A stretch of 64,000 bases of DNA. Source: Cryptomeria japonica (Eukaryota > Streptophyta > Pinopsida > Cupressales > Cupressaceae). The DNA lies in NCBI RefSeq assembly GCF_030272615.1, contig NC_081409.1:246513502-246577501 (forward strand). Direction: 5' to 3'. Within the stretch, counting starts at the first letter, position 1. Every line of letters starts with the position of its first letter. A program made the position numbers and the translations under genes. Below the pieces are notes generated by a model. The model made no database searches, had not been told where the DNA came from, and worked only from the letters and a program-made list of their open reading frames with translations. Positions 58,265-64,000 of this stretch are shown here, one piece after another.

Positions 58265-61200
58265 ATGAGTCCTCATAAATTTCCACCTTTAAGTCCACAT
58301 AATTATGCATCATGGAAAATTAAAGTATGGAGCAAATTAATGGAAAAAGGTCTCACGCATTACATAGATGGAACAATAGAAGCACCACCTGATCCTAAGG
58401 ATGATCCTAATTCTCAATTATAATGGCTCACTAAGAATTGCATGGCTCTTGGAACTTTGCGCAAGTATGTATCAGATGACCTCATTTTTCACATTGAGAA
58501 GTGTACAACAATCAAAGAGGCTTGGGATATGTTTCAGAAATTGTATGGTCAAGTTGATGAAATCAGAGGTTACAAAATTGACAATGAGCTCACCAACTTG
58601 GATCCCAAGAGTTTTGATACAATCCAAGATTATGTCACCAAAGCAAATGAGCTAAGAGCAAAGCTTAAGGATTGTGGAATTGAGAAAAAGGATGCTCAAT
58701 TGATATTCAACTTGTTGGACAAGCTTGCACCAGAATATGCAGTATTTGTGTCTAGCTTCCAAACTTATCGTTTAACAGTGGGGAGTTCCTATGTTATGCC
58801 TTCATTTGATGCTTTCATAGAAATGTTGATATTGGAACAATCTAAGTTGTTGAACATGGGGCTTCTCAAGTCTTCAAAGTCCAAGGCTTTGGTGGCTAAT
58901 CAAGGGAATCAAGGAAGTCAAGGCAAAGATTCCAACAAGAAGAAGAAGCAATCTAAGTCACAGCCACAATAGGAAAAAGGACAATCATCCTCTCCATCTC
59001 AAGGCGATTTTTCATCCTCTTCCAAGAAGGGGACACCACCTAAGAAGGATAAGCCAACTTGTGCATATTGCAAGAAGTATGGTCATGATGAGCATCGATG
59101 CCACACCAAGCAAGTTGATGAGTTGACAAATCTTCTCAAGAAAAACAACATCAACTTGCCATCCGCCTACACAAAGAAGGATTCATCTCCTTCCTCTTCC
59201 TCACAGTCTAAGGGAAAAGGACAAGCATTTGTGACTACTACAGGTTCTTCACAGTAGTGGATACTTGACTCAGGTGCCTTTTATCACATGGGTTCTACAA
59301 AGGAGCAGTTTTCTTCATTGGAGCCATCTAAGGTATCTCACATTTACATAGGTGATGATACACAAGTCGAGGTTGAAGGGAAAGGTTCAGTTGACATGGA
59401 TGATGGAACATTTGAGAATGTTCTCTATGTTCCTAACTTTTCTACCAACCTTCTCTCTATCTACCAAATCACTCACTATGGGAATGGGAAAAAGGTTGAG
59501 TTTACACCAGATTCAGTTGTGGTAAAGGAACTTGATGATGATGCCTTGGTAGCAGTGGGACAAGTCAATGACAACTCAAGGCTTTATTCATTCTCCCACT
59601 TTGTGCTAAGTTCACCTTCTAGGGCCTTGCTTACTCATTCAAATTCCGAAAGTAAGCTATGGCATGAGCGGTTTGGTCACCTCAACTACCGCTATCTTCA
59701 GCAGCTAAGCACTAAAGATATGGTCACAGGTATACCTCGAATCAGTTTTTCAGAGGGTGTATGTTCAGGTTGTTCCATGGGCAAGCATCCTGAGGAGAAG
59801 TTTGATAAAGGGAAAGCTTGGAGAGCTTTGGAAGTTCTTCAACTTGTTCACAGCGATGTAGTAGGTCCATTTCCAGCACCTTCATTGAGTAAGGCCCGCT
59901 ATGTCCTCACCTTCATTGATGACTACTCTCGCTTCACTTGGGTCTACTTTCTCATTCATAAGAGTGAAGTATTTGACAGATTTCAGGACTTCAAGACTCG
60001 TGTGGAGAAGCAATCTAGGAAAGTGGTGAAGATTCTTCGCACAGATAATGGAAGGGAATACGTGAACAAAAGACTTGAGGATTTTTGTACATTTGAGGGG
60101 ATTGATCTTTAGCATTCTGTCGCTTACACTCCACAGCAGAATGGAGTTGCAGAACGCAAGAATAGAACTCTCAAAGAAATGGCTAACTGTTTGATACATG
60201 CACGTTCTCTTGATCCCGCCTTTTGGGCAGAGGGTATCAGTTGTGCCACACACATCCAGAATCGAGTTCCTCACAAATCTTTGCAAGGTATTACTCCTTT
60301 TGAAGGTTGGGCTGGTAGGAAACCGATTGTGAGACATTTCAGAGTCTTTGGGTGTCCAGCATGGGCTCGCATACCTCTACCTGAGACAAGGCATTGGAAC
60401 CTCAGAGTCGGCCTTGCATATTTGTTGGATATCCTGAGGGTGTTAAGGCATATAGATTGATGGATCCTGAGACAGGGTCCACTTGTAGTTGAGGAGCCTC
60501 GTTCTCCACCTCTACCTAGACCTCGTTGGGCTCGATAGACACTTGAGTCCGCGGGTTCTCTTGTTGGGGATCCTTCAGATACACAGAGAACTCGATCACA
60601 ACATCAGGATCTACCACATGCATTCATTGCTACCGCTTCCGATCCACAGACATTTAGGGAAGCATCAGGGGTTCCTGAGTGGGACCAAGCTATGGAGGAA
60701 GAGTATAGTTCCTTGATGAGGAACAACACATGGGATTTAGTCCATCTCCCTAAGGGGAGAAAGATGGTTCGATGTAAGTGGATCTATCGGACCAAGTTTG
60801 CAGCGGATGGTAGTGTGGATAAGTATAAGGCTCGGCTTGTTGCGAAAGGTTTCTCTCAGGTTGCAGGTGTTGACTATACTGAGACCTTTGCACCCGTAGC
60901 CAAGATGAACTCCATTCACTTGACACTTGCTATTGCTGTAGCTCATGGTTGGGCTGTCCATCAGATGGATGTGAAGAGTGCTTTTCTTCATGGTGATCTT
61001 GATGAGGAGATTTATATGGAGCAACCACAGGGTTTCATCCAGGATACTTCATTGGTTTGCAGACTAAGGAAATCTCTCTATGGCCTTAAGCAGGCCCCCA
61101 GGGCTTGGTATGCCAAGATGGATTCCTTTCTTCTCTCTGCAGGGTTCACCAGTTGTCATTCTGATCCAAATGTCTACATTTTGCGACAGGATGACTCTCA

Positions 61201-62177
61201 CTTGATACTTGTGCTCTATGTTGATGATTTGATCATTACAGGGAGTACCGCATCCATCATTAGCAGGGTCAAATCTGCTTTGCCTGACAGATTTGCTATG
61301 ACTGACTTGGGTCTTTTGCATTACTTTCTCGGGATAGAGATTTCACAGTCACCTTCCGAGTTACACTATCGCAGCCCAAGTATGCTCTTGATCTGCTTGC
61401 ACGTTTTCATATGGCTGATTGTAAGCCTGCCCCGACTCCCTTTCTTTCAGGTGTCAAGCTTGAGCCTTAGTGTTCTTCTCCACCAGTTGATGCCACTTTG
61501 TATCGTCAGCTTGTGGGTAGTCTCATCTACTTGACTCATACATCCCTGATATTTCATTTGCAGTTGGCATGGTTTCCTGCTTCATGCAGGAACCACATGA
61601 GCTTCATTGGAAAGCCGCCAAACGCATCCTTCATTACATCCAGGGTACACATCACTATGGGATTCACTATGCAGCAAGCACAAGACTTCGCTTGGTTGGT
61701 TACACAGACTCCGATTGGGCTGGCGATCTTGATGATCGTAAGTCTACTTCCGGTTACAGTTTTCACCTTGGTTCAGGCTCCATTTGTTGGTAGAGCAAGA
61801 AGCAACATGCTATTGCTCTCTCTTCGACTGAGGCTGAGTATCGAGGAGCTGTTAACGCAGCGACTGAGACCATTTGGCTTCAGCAGATTCTCACAGAGTT
61901 TGGATTCACTACTCCACGGCCGACAGTTCTACATTGCGACAATCAGAGTGCTATTGCAATCTCGAAGAACCCGGTCCAGCACTAGCGGACCAAACACATC
62001 GAGATTCATATGCACTATATCCGAGAGCTGATTCAGGAGCAGGTCATTGATTTGCAGTATTGTCCTACAACAGAGCAGCTTGCTGACATATTCACCAAAC
62101 CTTTCACCGAGAGTAAGTTCCAGCAGTTGCGAGCTCTCTTGGGGGTGCGGGATGTGTCATCAAGGGGGGTCAGTTGA
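58265..62177 (+). pseudogene. gag-pol of element D with several stops and frameshifts
   Basis: It starts at ATG 58265 (MSPHKFPPLSPHNYASWK). Gag reads IQDYVTKANELRAKLKDCGI. In-frame stops stand at 58421, 58970, near 59256 and at 60110; those at 58970 and 60110 look like CAG changed to TAG. The zinc knuckle is CAYCKKYGHDEHRC (about 59060) and protease LDSGAFYHM (about 59270). The integrase has a zinc finger (HERFGHLN...CSGCSMGK) and catalytic-region strings LVHSDVVGPF, FIDDYSRFTW and RTDNGREYV, then TPQQNGVAERKNR after the stop. RT (60692-61360) has MDVKSAFLHGDLDEE, SLYGLKQAPRAWY and an intact YVDDLIITG. Frameshifts follow near 60400 and 61360. RNase H has YTDSDWAGDLDDRKSTSGY (about 61700), STEAEYRGA and HCDNQSAIAISKNP, and ends at 62177. 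Confidence 0.93.
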
Positions 62178-62441
62178 CTTCTCCTTCCTCTCTTATGGGG
62201 GGGGACTTTTTCCTCTTTGAGGTTTTGTCCTTCTTCTTTGAGAGTCTTTTGTACTTTCATCTCTCTTTTGGGGGGGAGTTTTTTCCCACTGGGTTTTCTC
62301 CCTTTCTCCGTTTGTGAGAGATTGCATTGCATGGTTTTGCTTGCATATTGTACATGGTTACCTTTCATGGCCTAGTAGCCGGGACCCATTTTGCATTGTT
62401 GACTTGAGTCTTCATTCCCCTAAGTTGCACTTAAGAGGGGG
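62178..62441 (+). other. 3' untranslated part and polypurine tract of element D
   Basis: G-rich blocks (TATGGGGGGGGACTTTTT, TTTTGGGGGGGAG) as in element B, then the polypurine tract AAGAGGGGG at about 62433-62441 next to the LTR. Confidence 0.82.
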
Positions 62442-62895
62442 TGTTGGTGTAAATAAATATTCATTATGGATATTATTATACTTTACTTAAGTTAACTTAG
62501 GATAATGCATCTCTTCGTAGTTTGGATTTGAGACACTTAGGGAAGTGTGCACATAGGGATAGAGCTTGTAGGAGAAATTCCACCTTTTGTGGTCTTGTTT
62601 TGTTGTTACACTCCACATTCGGTGGGTCATCCACCTCTTGTGGAATATTATATTATTTCTCCTACCTACCCCTAGTATTTCTTACCTACCCTTGTTTCTC
62701 ATTGAGCCACATGTCATGATTGTGTGCTCGTACATCCATATGGCCTTGCCTATATAAGCATGCCTATATTCATTGTATTGGATGAATCCAGTTGATCATT
62801 TTGCATATTGATGAGAATACAGTTTTGTTCTTGTCATTCTATTGTCTCTCTTTTTATGCTTTTCATTGTGCCCTTGATCTTGGCAAAATCCTACA
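62442..62895 (+). repeat. 3' LTR of element D
   Basis: 454 bp, TGTTGGTGTAAATAAAT to AAAATCCTACA, followed by the duplicated target GTAAT. Confidence 0.94.
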
Positions 62896-63100
62896 GTAAT
62901 AAGGAGATTGTCACATGCATCAAAGTTCATTTTATAAACCAAACTATGTCATTAATTAAAATGTGGAACTGTCCACAGTAGAGAAGAGAATTGTCAGGAT
63001 CAACTTGCTAAAAGATTGGTTTACAAAGTTCTGCTTTGAAGTGGACTAATACATTTGTCACTTTATGGCCTATATTCAGAGTATAGGCAGTATAGGCACT

Positions 63101-63524
63101 TATTTATTTAAAAATGTTCTCATTCCCAGATAATATCTGAGAATTTCCATTGTAATTTAGTGAGTTTTCTTAATGGGCCAATATTGTTACACACTTGAAA
63201 ATTGGACCTTAACTACTAAAGCAATAATATAATTCTTTAAAGTGTGTGATTAGTCATCCTTACACTATCAATGAGTTCTACTTGAAAATATGACGTGTGC
63301 AATATCAAAATTTATTTATATAAAAATGTTCTCATTCCCAGATAATATCTGAGAATTTCCATTGTAATTTAGTGAGTTTTCTTAATGGGCCAATATTGTT
63401 ACACACTTGAAAATTGGACCTTAACTACTAAAGCAATAATATAATTCTTTAAAGTGTGTGAGTAGTCATCATTACACTATCAATGAGTTCTACTTGAAAA
63501 AATGACATGTGCAATATCAAAATC
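63101..63524. repeat. tandem duplication, period 212 bp, in the intron just before exon 2
   Basis: The two copies share AAAAATGTTCTCATTCCCAG, TGGGCCAATATTGTTACACA and TACACTATCAATGAGTTC, with only a handful of differences. The second copy ends about 200 bases before the splice acceptor. Confidence 0.9.
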
Positions 63525-63720
63525 TTATCTTGTATTTTCATTTGGTCACCTTGTGAATTTGCAGTAAAGTACATTATCTGACCTTATACTTGTTCGAGTG
63601 CATCAATATAAGACATGGAAAATATGTTAACTATATAGTTGTTTTAGGGGATCCAGTGGCAAAATGATATGTTTTAACAATGTTTTCTAATGTCAATTGT
63701 TTGATCTTATGATTTTTTAG

Positions 63721-63840
63721 GTAGTTACAGAGGATGGTTTTGTGTTAGGAATTCAACATATTCCATATGGGATACATGATGAGGGCATTTTAACAATTGA
63801 TTCAAGACCACCTGTGTTTTTACAACATGGATTATTTCAG
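63721..63840 (+). CDS. acid lipase / triacylglycerol lipase-type protein, exon 2
   Basis: After the acceptor GATTTTTTAG (63711-63720) the frame reads VVTEDGFVLGIQHIPYG and then RPPVFLQHGLFQ. T.DG..L..QRIP and PPVLLQHGL are hallmarks of the plant and animal acid lipase family; the HG dipeptide lies at the oxyanion side of the active site. The exon has 40 codons and ends in CAG before GTGATT (63841), again phase 0, where the family would continue with G-D-x-W. Joined to exon 1 (12887-13039) it gives the N-terminal 91 residues. The catalytic Ser motif GHSQG lies in later exons outside the window. The sequence is intact, so the gene is likely functional. Confidence 0.85.
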
Positions 63841-64000
63841 GTGATTTCTCAAGACTCAAATCATTGCATATATTCCAATTTACTTCGCTTTCTCTTCTAT
63901 CCTTGTGAAATTTTTCCTATTACAGATAAAAGTTTAATCAACTAGGTCTTGATGGTTCAACATTTATGTGAAAGTCATTGCAAACAATAAAGAACAAACT
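63841..64000 (+). other. start of lipase intron 2
   Basis: It opens with GTGATTTCTC after CAG. The frame stays open by chance to 63945 but loses lipase similarity at once, supporting the donor at 63841. Confidence 0.7.

Larger units (their letters stand above)
56746..62895 (+). mobile_element. element D: full-length but decayed Ty1/copia element
   Basis: LTRs 56746-57219 and 62442-62895 are flanked by a perfect 5-bp duplication GTAAT (56741-56745 and 62896-62900). The order is primer site, leader, gag, protease, integrase, RT, RNase H, polypurine tract and LTR. By eye the LTRs differ at about 10 of 454 aligned positions, plus one 20-bp duplication, so D looks younger than B. It is the likely autonomous type of which B is a gag-protease-only relative. 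It sits about 800 bases before the lipase exon 2 acceptor. Confidence 0.94.
13040..63720 (+). other. first intron of the lipase gene, 50,681 bp, filled with nested mobile elements
   Basis: The intron has a GT donor at 13040-13041 (CG/GTACAA) and an AG acceptor at 63719-63720 after a T-rich tract (GATTTTTTAG/GT). Joining the exons keeps phase 0 and restores the order of conserved lipase residues (EHA then VVTEDG, against EHSIQTKDG in LIP1 as I recall it). All units 1, a, b and c and elements C and D lie inside it, so most of its length is mobile DNA. Alternative explanations are an unrelated exon-1 relic or an assembly join; the clean reading of both exons speaks against decay. Confidence 0.78.

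Overview
The window is nuclear DNA from a plant with a large, repeat-packed genome. Most of it is nested Ty1/copia-type LTR retrotransposons and very long LTR-like units. The only host gene I can recognise is split by an intron of about 50.7 kb. Introns this long with nested elements are typical of gymnosperms, so a conifer or relative is my best guess; this is inference, not a species call.

Layout. 1-6541: two 3' ends of one copia family (A), separated by a minus-strand LTR whose primer-binding site matches tRNA-Trp. 6774-11795: complete copia-like element B (TSD AAATT) that keeps gag and protease but has no integrase, reverse transcriptase or RNase H; an acidic reading frame stands in their place. 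12639-13039: putative TATA box and first coding exon of an acid lipase-type gene. 13040-63720: first intron. 63721-63840: second lipase exon, joined in phase 0.

Inside the intron there is a family of long TG...CA units with 5-bp target duplications. They have no second LTR and no pol genes, so they look like solo LTRs. Unit 1 is 15770-18999 (TSD ATTAC). Unit b is 28183-55352 (TSD GGTAG, greatly enlarged by later insertions). Unit a starts at 29371 inside unit b. Unit c is 44100-51609 (TSD GTACC) inside the ORF of unit b. Units a, b and c each carry a decayed ORF of about 1,000 codons encoding an unknown protein. It lies upstream of a conserved promoter block (an AAACCCTAATTAGGGTTT palindrome, then TATATAA), so within what would be U3. 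Unit 1 has the same ends, promoter and hairpin arrays but no ORF. A second ORF of similar layout, also decayed, lies at 22019-24330.

Into unit a's ORF went a copia solo LTR (30559-31551, TSD TTCAT), a DNA transposon-like element (32210-33234, 9-bp TSD) and a full copia element C (35529-40902, minus strand). Into unit b's ORF went unit c and a 782-bp fold-back element (51840-52621, TSD ACACT). Element D (56746-62895, TSD GTAAT) is a complete but decayed copia element related to B and sits near the 3' end of the intron. No rRNA gene, complete tRNA gene, CRISPR array or bacterial feature was seen. All pol genes and unit ORFs are broken by stops or frameshifts; only the two lipase exons read cleanly.
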